Below, in pieces: positions 1 to 6,384 of a DNA stretch of 7,088 bases. The notes under the pieces are model-generated. The model saw nothing but the letters and a program-made list of their open reading frames with translations, ran no database searches and was not told the DNA's origin. Source of the stretch: an uncultured bacterium (GTDB lineage Bacteria; Actinomycetota; Aquicultoria; SKW223; CALKMS01); assembly GCA_938091145.1 (NCBI GenBank), contig CALKMS010000075.1:1-7088 (forward strand). Direction: 5' to 3'. Made by a program: the position numbers and the translations under genes. How positions within the stretch are numbered: the first letter of the stretch is position 1; every line of letters starts with the position of its first letter.

Positions 1-203
1 AGAAGTTCTTTTCAACTGTTTCCGAGTTGTTGCAATTTTCCTAAGTTTTGTTTGACGCTTAGCCCAACTTTTTTAAAACTGTCTGGATTCCTATCTGAGC
101 TAATAATAGCCTATTCTCCTCTTTTTCAAGCTAAGCTAACTAATTCTCAAAAAAAATTTTGTCCCACCAGCATCCCTTTTAAATTTCGAGTGCATATATT
201 GAA

Positions 204-256
204 AAAGGAGGTGACTTTGTCGTATGCCCGCTAAAAGTTCTTCAACATCTTTAATA
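204..256 (+). other. Isolated strong Shine-Dalgarno-like motif with an 11-codon ORF
   Basis: AAAGGAGGTGA at 204-214 is a near-perfect complement of the 16S rRNA tail. An ATG at 224-226, 12 nt beyond GGAGG, opens an 11-codon ORF (MPAKSSSTSLI) that ends at TGA 257-259. It could be a relic start region, a leader peptide or chance. No longer plus-strand gene follows in frame. Confidence 0.15.
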
Positions 257-671
257 TGATTTTCAATGTCTTAAATACTCTCTCAAATTTCTTTAAGCAT
301 TCGTGCGATTTCCTTTTGCCATTTTTAATCTCTTTAAGGTTTTTATTAACTCCCAAAAGAAACTGCCGAAACTAACCAACCTTCTTACAGCATGCTGCTT
401 TATTTTTTTACTCTCCGCAATGTTTACCCTAATTTCGCCTATCCTCACCTCAAAAATTTTGCTCCCGAAATATCTCTTTTCTCTTGAGGCAGTTTTGCTA
501 AACCCTGGTGCGGGCAATAAATTTATTAAACTTCAGCTTGCTCCAGAAAAAATCCTCCTAAATCGCTTCTTTGCACCATTACCAATTGGCTCTCTTCAAC
601 CACCTCACCTGGCTCAACTAAACCTTCTCTGCTTTTGCGATGGGGGAAATTAGCCAGTCGGGTACAAGCCG

Positions 672-698
672 AAAAAAATAAAAAGCTTTGATGAAGCT
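672..698 (-). terminator. Weak intrinsic-terminator-like hairpin downstream of purH
   Basis: On the minus strand AGCTT-CATCA-AAGCT (684-698) can form a 5-bp stem with a 5-base loop. It is followed at once by TTTTATTTTTTT (672-683). The T-tract is good but the stem is short and has only two G-C pairs. It lies about 170 nt beyond the purH stop. It is the best terminator candidate in the downstream region, but it is a marginal one. Confidence 0.35.
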
Positions 699-867
699 GA
701 CAAAAACCTCACTTTTTACTCCAGCGAGCGGAAAATCTTGCCTTCAGCAAAGCTAAATTTTAAAACTAGAGCCAGCGAAAATAGCGAAAATGAAAATTAA
801 AAACTAACTTTTTGACTTCCTAGCTGCATAGTTTTTAAAAGCCAAGAGCTAATTTCTAAGCTAATTA

Positions 868-2418
868 TTAATGTCTAAAGTGACGGCGGCCAGTAAAAAC
901 CATCGCGATACCGTGTTTATTGCAGGCTTCAATTGATTCTTCGTCCCGCATAGCGCCACCGGGCTGAATTATAGCTGTCACGCCGACCTGGGCTGCGGCT
1001 TCTACTACATCCGGAAAGGGAAAGAAAGCATCTGAAGCTAAAACTGCTCCCCTATCCCTTCCGTTGGATTTACGAGAAGCAATCCAGAAAGCATCGATAC
1101 GACTCATCTGACCTGCTCCAATTCCTACCGTAGCTAAATCTTTTGCTAAAACAATTGTGTTTGACTTAACATTTTTCGCCACTTTCCAGGCAAAAAGCAA
1201 ATCCCTCCATTCCTCCTCAGTTGGTTTTCGCTTGGTTGGAACTCTCATTTCGCTTCGGGTTTCCCGAATTAAATCGTACTCTTGAACAAGAAGCCCACCT
1301 TCTATGCGCCGATACTCTTCCCCCCAAAAGCCGCCCGGGTGGTCTTCCCCCATATAAATCAAGCGAAGGTTCTTTTTTTGAACCAGTATTTCTAGCGCCT
1401 CTTCTAAAAAAGCTGGAGCTAAAACAATTTCATAAAACACTTCTGCTAATTTTTTAGCAATTTCTTCGTCAACCTCCCGATTTAAAGCCACAATTCCCCC
1501 AAAAGCCGAAACTGGATCACAAGCATAAGCTTTTTCGTAAGCTTTAAGTAAATTAGGAGCCACGGCCACCCCACAAGGATTAGTGTGCTTAACTATCACA
1601 CAGGCAGGCTCTTCAAACTCACGAACTGTCGCCCAAGCCGCATCCATATCTAAAATATTGTTGTACGAAAGATCTTTGCCGTGTAGTTGCTCACCATGGA
1701 CTAAAGTATAACGAGGGGCCCCAATTTCCCGGTAAAGAGCAGCTCTTTGATGAGGATTTTCTCCGTAGCGCAAATCTTGAACTTTCTCAAAATGGAGGTT
1801 CAATAAAGCAGGGAAGCCCAAACTATCCCCGATGAAAAAGTGATGAATTGTCTCGTCATAATCAGCTGTGTGCTCAAAAGCTTCCTTTGCTAACTCATAG
1901 CGAGTTTCTTCACTTAAAGAACAGTTATTTTTTTTAAGTTCAGCTATTATTTCATCGTAACGGTGATTGTCTACCAAAACCGCCACTGAGCGGTAGTTTT
2001 TAGCCGCTGCTCTAATAAGAGTGACTCCCCCAATGTCTATGTTCTCAATCGCTTCCTCCATTGAAACACCAGGCTTCGAGGTTACTTCTTTAAAGGGATA
2101 CAAATTAACCACTACCAGGTCGATGGGAGCAATGCCTAGCTTTTCCAGTTCTTCAAGATGACTATCTTTATCTTTATCAGCCAAAATCCCACCAAGGATG
2201 GTGGGATGGAGAGTCTTCACCCGTCCCCCTAGTATCTCTGGAAAGCCGGTTACTGCTGAAACCTCAGTCACTGGAACCCCAGCTTTCTTTAGCGTCTCGG
2301 CTGTCCCTCCAGTAGAAATAATCTCCACCCCTAAACTGGAAAGCTCCCGACAAAAATCTATTATCCCTTGCTTATTAGAAACACTAACTAATGCCCTCTT
2401 GATCTTGAGCTTTTCCAT
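868..2418 (-). CDS. purH: Bifunctional AICAR formyltransferase / IMP cyclohydrolase
   Basis: PurH carries out the last two steps of de novo IMP synthesis: formylation of AICAR from 10-formyl-THF, then cyclisation of FAICAR to IMP. At 516 residues it is full length (bacterial PurH is typically 510-530). The N-terminal MGS-like cyclohydrolase domain (about 1-200) has STGGT (35-39) and ILGGRVKTLHP (62-72). The transformylase domain follows with RYGENPHQ (217-224), the catalytic Lys277-His278 in KHTNPCG, AGQMSR (435-440), ASDAFFPF (461-468) and QPGG (485-488), and the usual GRRHFRH end. Nothing essential is missing. It is the last gene of the group. By eye its base composition is slightly richer in GC than the adjoining HAD gene, which may only reflect its conserved protein. 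Confidence 0.98.
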   Translation of the reverse strand: MEKLKIKRALVSVSNKQGIIDFCRELSSLGVEIISTGGTAETLKKAGVPVTEVSAVTGFPEILGGRVKTLHPTILGGILADKDKDSHLEELEKLGIAPIDLVVVNLYPFKEVTSKPGVSMEEAIENIDIGGVTLIRAAAKNYRSVAVLVDNHRYDEIIAELKKNNCSLSEETRYELAKEAFEHTADYDETIHHFFIGDSLGFPALLNLHFEKVQDLRYGENPHQRAALYREIGAPRYTLVHGEQLHGKDLSYNNILDMDAAWATVREFEEPACVIVKHTNPCGVAVAPNLLKAYEKAYACDPVSAFGGIVALNREVDEEIAKKLAEVFYEIVLAPAFLEEALEILVQKKNLRLIYMGEDHPGGFWGEEYRRIEGGLLVQEYDLIRETRSEMRVPTKRKPTEEEWRDLLFAWKVAKNVKSNTIVLAKDLATVGIGAGQMSRIDAFWIASRKSNGRDRGAVLASDAFFPFPDVVEAAAQVGVTAIIQPGGAMRDEESIEACNKHGIAMVFTGRRHFRH

Positions 2419-2430
2419 TATACCTCCTTT
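2419..2430 (-). promoter_or_regulatory. Strong purH ribosome binding site
   Basis: AAAGGAGGT lies in the 17-nt gap before purH, with GGAGG 4 nt from the ATG. It is the strongest ribosome site in the operon and suggests that purH is translated independently of the upstream HAD gene. Confidence 0.75.
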
Positions 2431-2435
2431 CTAAA

Positions 2436-3488
2436 CTACCCGAGACTACCGATTTTTTCGCCCCTGAGCTGGCGGCGAAATTTTTCACTTTCCAAGCAAA
2501 AATCTTGCCAGTTAACTTTTTTTAAGTCAACGATTTTAAAATCTTTTTTTGTTTCCAAAAAACCAGGCAATTGGAAGTCACTTAGCGTGATCTTACCTGA
2601 AGCAAATTGGTAAACCCTTTCTTTCCCTTGAAGCGAAAAAAGCCAAGAAATTAATACTAGAGGATACACAGAGGAAGTTAAAAGGGCTAAATCAGCTACT
2701 TCTAGAGCATAACGATTGGCGTTAACAGCTATTGCTAAGCCACCCCGCCTTTTAACTTCTTCTAATGCCTCTTTATCAGTAATGCTGTCACCAAAATAAA
2801 TAATGTTTCTAAAGGCAATGCCAGTCTGACTTTGAGTAGCAATCAAAGCTTTAGCTTTTTCAGATCCACCAACAGTGTTTACTTCTGAATATAATTTCCC
2901 CAAAGGTAAGTTTACAATCTCCTGCCAAAAAATCTCCTCAAACCGAGAAATAGTTTTTTGAGAATCAAAAGGCAAATCAGCCAGATTTTGAGCATCTTGT
3001 GGTATCTCAATTGGAGAAAGAGTTAAAATCTCATCATAATAAGAACTTAAAAGCTTTTTCTCTTCCCGGGTTAAATAATAACTATCCCATTCAACTTCAG
3101 TAGAGAAAACATTCTTCTTTGGAACACCAACTTTTTCCGCCACCGCTAAAGCATACTCACTATAGCTTGTGCTTATCAAAAAGAAAGGAAATTTTTTCTG
3201 AATTTCGGCTATTAGTTGATAGTCATCAAGAAGAATTAGATGTTCTCGAGAAAAATTAACCACCTTTTCCTTATTTACCCCAAACAAGAGTAAAAAAGGA
3301 ATTATTAGCCTTAAAGTGTCACCTCCTTTGTAACCCGGTCTCTTCTCTATTTTGACTAAATAATCATCGTAGCGGCTCACCTGAGTAAAAAAATAATCAC
3401 CGGAGGGCAAAAAAGCTTCACATAGCTCAAAAGCGTTATCATTTAAAGAAATAGGACCTTCGCAGTCGCTATTTATTTGAACTATCAT
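2436..3488 (-). CDS. EhaR-like HAD-superfamily protein of unknown substrate
   Basis: This 350-residue protein carries the haloacid dehalogenase fold. Motif I is SDCEG with nucleophile Asp8 and Glu10 (DxE). Motif II is near Ser106 in LISTSYS, motif III is probably Lys211 in GGSEKAKAL, and motif IV is GDSITD (233-238). A large insert between motifs I and II (roughly 11-100) would form the cap. The N-terminal phrase CEGPISLNDNAFEL and SRYDDYL...KRPGYKGGDTLRL closely resemble, from memory, EhaR, a protein encoded with the energy-converting hydrogenase Eha of methanogens, whose biochemistry is undefined. No hydrogenase genes are visible here. It is most likely a phosphatase, and its place in the operon suggests a phosphorylated purine, ribose or folate-linked substrate, which is inference. 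The start overlaps the previous gene by 20 nt, with GAGGA 8 nt upstream. No signal peptide or clear membrane segment. Confidence 0.78.
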   Translation of the reverse strand: MIVQINSDCEGPISLNDNAFELCEAFLPSGDYFFTQVSRYDDYLVKIEKRPGYKGGDTLRLIIPFLLLFGVNKEKVVNFSREHLILLDDYQLIAEIQKKFPFFLISTSYSEYALAVAEKVGVPKKNVFSTEVEWDSYYLTREEKKLLSSYYDEILTLSPIEIPQDAQNLADLPFDSQKTISRFEEIFWQEIVNLPLGKLYSEVNTVGGSEKAKALIATQSQTGIAFRNIIYFGDSITDKEALEEVKRRGGLAIAVNANRYALEVADLALLTSSVYPLVLISWLFSLQGKERVYQFASGKITLSDFQLPGFLETKKDFKIVDLKKVNWQDFCLESEKFRRQLRGEKIGSLG

Positions 3489-4287
3489 TTAACCATTCCT
3501 CTATCTCCAAATTTAAGTTAAGAGGAGAAAATCTCTTGGTGTCATGTGCAAACCATCTAAACTTAATTGGTAGCTTGCCCTCTAAGAGTTTTTTAATAGT
3601 AAAGTAAATTAAAGGAAGTTCTCTTTTCACTCCTTCTTCCCGAATTTTTTGGAAGAGCGGCAAATTTTCTCCCTCAGTTTTTTTCAGTTCGCTTAAACTC
3701 ATTTTCTTAAGGCGACAATCAAGGTCTTCCCAGTATGGCTTAAACTTGTTTTCAGTCAAAGAAAAGCTAAAGTAAGTTAAAGGTGTACCCCGATCAAGCT
3801 CTTCTGTAACCAGATGAATCATTGCCCCCTGTTCTTTAGCTCTTTTTTCAATTAAGTGCCAGATAACCTCCTGCCAAGTGCCAGCTGGACCGCCAGGTAA
3901 AGCGGGATGAAGGTTTAAAAGCTTATACTTCTGACAAAAATCCGCTGAAACAATGTACATATAGCCCGCTAAAACTGAAAAATCGACTTTGGCCAAGGGC
4001 AGAATTTTCTCTAATTGTTGATGATACTCCTGACGCCATTGAAGACGATTTTTTCTCTTTAATTCTGGTTTAAATCTAGAGGCAGAAAAAGCAAAAAAGG
4101 GTAGTTTAAATTCCTCAACTAAAGAAATAAACAAATCGCTTTCTTCGCTTTCCCCTTTTTCAGCGCTTAAAAATACAAACCCGATTTCACCCGGTAAATC
4201 CTGACTTCTAATTCCTTGAAAAACAACTTTCAAAAGTTCGCGAGCAGCTTGGTCTCGACCAGAAGAAAACCAACCAAACCTCTTCAA
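3469..4287 (-). CDS. Divergent PurN-like formyltransferase (probable GAR transformylase)
   Basis: The 272-residue protein has a formyltransferase core. LAGYM (106-110) leads into NLHPALPG (125-132), then ELDRG (163-167). Asn125, His127 and Asp165 align with the catalytic Asn106, His108 and Asp144 of E. coli PurN, which formylates glycinamide ribonucleotide with 10-formyl-THF (step 3). It is longer than E. coli PurN (212), with about 80 extra residues after the core. The phosphate-binding N-terminus reads WFSSGRDQAAR rather than the usual SGNGSN type, and GGPAGTWQEVIWHL replaces the standard loop after the catalytic His. From memory it resembles a PurN-like form in Dehalococcoidia. Operon position between PurM and PurH supports the purine role. 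TTG start; 4-nt overlap with the kinase and 20-nt overlap with the next gene. Another formyl acceptor cannot be excluded. Confidence 0.8.
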   Translation of the reverse strand: MKRFGWFSSGRDQAARELLKVVFQGIRSQDLPGEIGFVFLSAEKGESEESDLFISLVEEFKLPFFAFSASRFKPELKRKNRLQWRQEYHQQLEKILPLAKVDFSVLAGYMYIVSADFCQKYKLLNLHPALPGGPAGTWQEVIWHLIEKRAKEQGAMIHLVTEELDRGTPLTYFSFSLTENKFKPYWEDLDCRLKKMSLSELKKTEGENLPLFQKIREEGVKRELPLIYFTIKKLLEGKLPIKFRWFAHDTKRFSPLNLNLEIEEWLNDSSNK

Positions 4288-5264
4288 TCAGCCACCTCCT
4301 CTAAAGCCTTCTTAAAAAAATTAAAATCAGGATAAGCTAAACGACCATAACCTGTCACTGATTGTGCAGCTAATATGTTTGCCAACCTTCCAGCACTTTC
4401 GAAACTCAAACCGCTTATTAAACCCGCCAAAAAACCAGCTGCGAAAACGTCACCGGCTCCAGTAGTATCAACCACCTCAACCTTTCGAGCCGGAATATCA
4501 AAATTACCCTTCTGAGTTGCAATCCTCGCTCCCTCCGCACCCCTTTTAACCGCCACCGCCTCAACACCTAAACCTAAAAGTAAACTGATAGCTCCGTCCA
4601 ATCCCTCTTGAGCCAGAAGACTGATTTCTTTTTCCGTGCCAAACACCACTTGAGAACGCATCAAAATGGGCTTTAACTTTTCCAAGCCTTGGCGCGCATA
4701 AATCTCGCCAATATCAATAGCCAGACTAACCTCTGGTGGTAAGAGTTGAGCCAAAGCGGTTTGAATTATTAAGCCATTTCGCCCTGCAAAAGAAGAAAAA
4801 TAAAGAAACCGTGTGCGAAAAACAAAGTTTAAATCGATTTCCGAGAGCTCAAGTTTTTCATTGGCATTAGGAAAAACAAAGATTGTTCGCTCTCCCTCAG
4901 GATCGACAACGATCAAACAGACACCGCTTTCCTCATCAACAGAAACGCCAGATGTATCCACTCCTTCCAAACTTTTTCTTAAAAATTGCCCGAACTCATC
5001 CCTTCCCACCTTCCCGACAAAACCTGTCGAAAAACCCCACTTAGCCAAGGCATAACAAGTATTTGCCGCTTGACCACCACCGCTTTGCCACACAAATCTT
5101 CCAACCTTGCGGATAAACTCAGCAAAAAATTGATACTCCTCTTCAGAGCAAACTATTTCTCCGCCCTTCTCCACTCTTTCCGACAATATTCCATTTAATC
5201 GCGGTCTTTTTATCTCGTAAACCAAATCAACATTTAAAGCACCTAACCCAACCACATCTTTCAC
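4284..5264 (-). CDS. PfkB-family (ribokinase-like) sugar or nucleoside kinase
   Basis: This 326-residue protein has a complete PfkB fold: an N-terminal substrate segment GLGALNVDL (6-14), the glycine-rich SGGGQAANT (61-69), and the second PfkB signature DTTGAGDVFAAGF (266-278), with Asp272 the expected catalytic base. It would move phosphate from ATP to a sugar or nucleoside hydroxyl. The usual Asn-x-x-Glu motif reads Thr210-Glu-Lys-Glu213, so the Asn is replaced by Thr. Substrate cannot be read from sequence; adenosine, inosine, ribose and other sugars are all possible. The GTG start lies one base after the purM stop (TAA-A-GTG) with no Shine-Dalgarno sequence, so translation probably depends on ribosomes finishing purM. 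Placement inside a purine operon favours a nucleoside or ribose-related substrate, which is inference. Confidence 0.9.
   Translation of the reverse strand: MKDVVGLGALNVDLVYEIKRPRLNGILSERVEKGGEIVCSEEEYQFFAEFIRKVGRFVWQSGGGQAANTCYALAKWGFSTGFVGKVGRDEFGQFLRKSLEGVDTSGVSVDEESGVCLIVVDPEGERTIFVFPNANEKLELSEIDLNFVFRTRFLYFSSFAGRNGLIIQTALAQLLPPEVSLAIDIGEIYARQGLEKLKPILMRSQVVFGTEKEISLLAQEGLDGAISLLLGLGVEAVAVKRGAEGARIATQKGNFDIPARKVEVVDTTGAGDVFAAGFLAGLISGLSFESAGRLANILAAQSVTGYGRLAYPDFNFFKKALEEVAD
4295..4299 (-). promoter_or_regulatory. Strong ribosome binding site that fixes a TTG start
   Basis: GGAGG sits 7 nt before a TTG codon at 4285-4287, inside the end of the kinase gene. It supports TTG as the true start of the formyltransferase-like gene. 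The TTG overlaps the kinase stop as TTGA. The resulting N-terminus (MKRFGWFSSGRD) also matches where the family fold should begin. Confidence 0.75.
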
Positions 5265-5265
5265 T

Positions 5266-6300
5266 TTATTTTTGAAAAACCACCCCCGTCGATCCTACTT
5301 CAATTTCTCCAATTAAAAAAACCCTTTCTCCTCTTTCTCTCAGAATTTTAATTGCTAATTCGCAATCAGACGGAGACACAACAATCACCATTCCAATACC
5401 CATATTAAAAGTTTTAAACATCTCATCTGAGCTGATGTTGCCTGCTTTTTGAAGCCAAGCAAATATCTCTGGGACTTTCCAGCTTGAGGTCCTAATCACT
5501 GCCTTTTTAGCTGGTGGCAATATCCGGGGAATATTTAAAGCTAAACCCCCACCGGTTATATGCGCTACCCCTTTAACCTTTACTTTCTCAAACAAATAAA
5601 GAAGGGATCGGACATAGATTTTTGTTGGGGTTAGCAAAACTTCAGCCCAGCTTTTCTCAGAAAAAGGAGCCTCTTTTTGATAATTAATTTTTCTATTTTT
5701 CAACAGTTTTCTAACTAATGAAAAACCGTTGCTGTGTAGACCAGAAGAGCCCAAGCCAAGGACTAAATCTCCTTCTTTAATCTTTTTACCGTCAATGATT
5801 TTTTCCTTTTCCACCACCCCAACTCCGAAACCGGCAAGGTCGTACTCATCTTTCTTGTAAAAATCAGGCATTTCAGCCGTTTCGCCACCGATCAAAGCGC
5901 AACCCGCTTGTTTACAACCAGTAACCACACCTTCAAGGATCTCTTTTATTAAATTTGGCCTGACTTTACCACAGGCAATGTAGTCTAAAAAAAAGAGTGG
6001 TTTGGCGCCGCAAGTTAGCAAATCGTTGACCACCATTGCCACTAAATCAATGCCCACCGTATTGTGCTTGTTCACTGCCTGGGCAACTTTCAGCTTTGTC
6101 CCTACTCCATCTGTGGAGCTAGCCAAAACCGGATTCTTATACTTTTTGATCGCTATATTGAAAAGAGCTGAAAAACCACCCACCTCTGAAAGAACATTCC
6201 TCGATTGGGTTTTTTTAATCAAGCCTAAAGAAAGCTGAATAGCCTTTTCCGCTGCTTCAATATTTACGCCGGCTTTTTTGTAACTCCAAGATTTTTTCAT
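5266..6300 (-). CDS. purM: Phosphoribosylformylglycinamidine cyclo-ligase (AIR synthetase)
   Basis: PurM catalyses ATP-dependent ring closure of FGAM to 5-aminoimidazole ribonucleotide, step 5 of de novo purine synthesis in the cytoplasm. The 344 residues match the usual full length (about 345). Family signatures run end to end: SYKKAGVNI (6-14), DGVGTK (64-69), GIDLVAMVVND (83-93), GGETAEMP (138-145), GLGSSGLHSNG (182-192), HITGGGL (247-253) and FNMGIGM (298-304). These cover the N-terminal AIRS domain, including the ATP-binding segments, and the C-terminal AIRS_C domain. No key segment is missing. It is the first gene of the tight purine group, and its stop is one base from the next start. 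The ATG is the only sensible start, because an in-frame TAA precedes it closely. Confidence 0.98.
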   Translation of the reverse strand: MKKSWSYKKAGVNIEAAEKAIQLSLGLIKKTQSRNVLSEVGGFSALFNIAIKKYKNPVLASSTDGVGTKLKVAQAVNKHNTVGIDLVAMVVNDLLTCGAKPLFFLDYIACGKVRPNLIKEILEGVVTGCKQAGCALIGGETAEMPDFYKKDEYDLAGFGVGVVEKEKIIDGKKIKEGDLVLGLGSSGLHSNGFSLVRKLLKNRKINYQKEAPFSEKSWAEVLLTPTKIYVRSLLYLFEKVKVKGVAHITGGGLALNIPRILPPAKKAVIRTSSWKVPEIFAWLQKAGNISSDEMFKTFNMGIGMVIVVSPSDCELAIKILRERGERVFLIGEIEVGSTGVVFQK

Positions 6301-6305
6301 TCCTT
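6301..6305 (-). promoter_or_regulatory. Shine-Dalgarno-like AAGGA directly abutting the purM start codon
   Basis: AAGGA ends immediately before the purM ATG with no spacer, whereas 5-9 nt is normal. No other purine-rich site lies at the usual distance. An in-frame TAA directly upstream rules out a longer N-terminus, and family alignment (SYKKAGVNI near the start) rules out a much later start. The site therefore probably does not act as an ordinary ribosome binding site, which fits leaderless or nearly leaderless initiation from the -10 box 9 nt upstream. Confidence 0.4.
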
Positions 6306-6384
6306 AACAAGTATAATCTAAGCCTCGCTGAAGAAAAAAGCTTTTTTAAAGGCAAAAAATCTTAGTGGAGTAAACGAAACCTGC
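6301..6384 (-). promoter_or_regulatory. Gap between the ABC ATPase and purM with promoter-like -10 and an inverted repeat
   Basis: This is the only gap over 20 nt between the genes on the minus strand, so it is the likeliest place for a promoter of the purine operon. A TATACT hexamer at 6310-6315 (minus strand) matches a sigma70 -10 box. The matching -35 region is only T-rich (about TTTTTC, 17 nt upstream), so the promoter call is weak. The gap also holds a perfect 14-base palindrome, AAAAAAGCTTTTTT (6334-6347), flanked by GCCT/AGGC arms within 6322-6353. No T-run follows the arms in the direction of transcription, so it does not read as a normal intrinsic terminator for the ABC gene. No PurR-like operator or guanine/PRPP riboswitch was recognised. 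Confidence 0.3.

Larger units (their letters stand above)
136..708 (-). pseudogene. Possible decayed protein-coding remnant downstream of purH
   Basis: Minus-strand stop-free stretches in different frames follow one another here: 526-708 (60 residues, containing LVEPGEVVEESQLVMVQ), 293 to about 534 (about 80 residues, containing FGSKIFEVRIGEIRVNI), and 136-270 (44 residues, containing DIENHIKDVEELLAGIRQ). Their composition is protein-like, with acidic and aliphatic patterns, but stops and frame changes interrupt them and none has a convincing ribosome site. Read together they could be a frameshifted remnant of one gene. No family was recognised. In AT-rich DNA some such stretches arise by chance, so this is a weak call. 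Confidence 0.2.
1..867. other. Gene-free stretch downstream of purH
   Basis: No intact gene could be supported here on either strand. The longest plus-strand frame (303-653, 116 codons) has a hydrophobic stretch but no ribosome binding site, and lies antisense to minus-strand frames that look at least as protein-like. I saw no tRNA cloverleaf, rRNA, inverted-repeat mobile element or repeat array. The stretch holds the weak terminator candidate near 672-698, the possible decayed coding region at 136-708, and an isolated Shine-Dalgarno-like motif on the plus strand at 204-214. Confidence 0.6.

Noticed and set aside
203..214. On the minus strand TCACCTCCTTTTT looks like the 3' end of 16S rRNA
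   Set aside because: The bases before it do not match the conserved GGCTGGA context or any upstream 16S sequence, so it is only the complement of a Shine-Dalgarno motif.
303..653. A 116-codon plus-strand frame with a hydrophobic segment, possibly a small membrane protein
   Set aside because: It has no ribosome binding site, no recognisable family, and lies antisense to equally protein-like minus-strand frames; its hydrophobic stretch can arise from the T-rich strand.
845..868. Repeated AGCTAA-like words just after purH and near 115-145
   Set aside because: The word is common throughout the window, including within genes where it encodes Leu-Ala on the minus strand; it does not form a regular array.
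2198..2434. Plus-strand frames inside purH and other minus-strand genes (also 1221-1457, 4813-5055, 4986-5198, 6002-6238)
   Set aside because: They are antisense to strongly conserved proteins, lack ribosome sites and show no family features.
6334..6347. Palindrome AAAAAAGCTTTTTT as an intrinsic terminator of the ABC gene
   Set aside because: The stem is almost wholly A-T, leaves little room for a loop, and is not followed by its own T-tract beyond the stem; it is noted within the gap instead.
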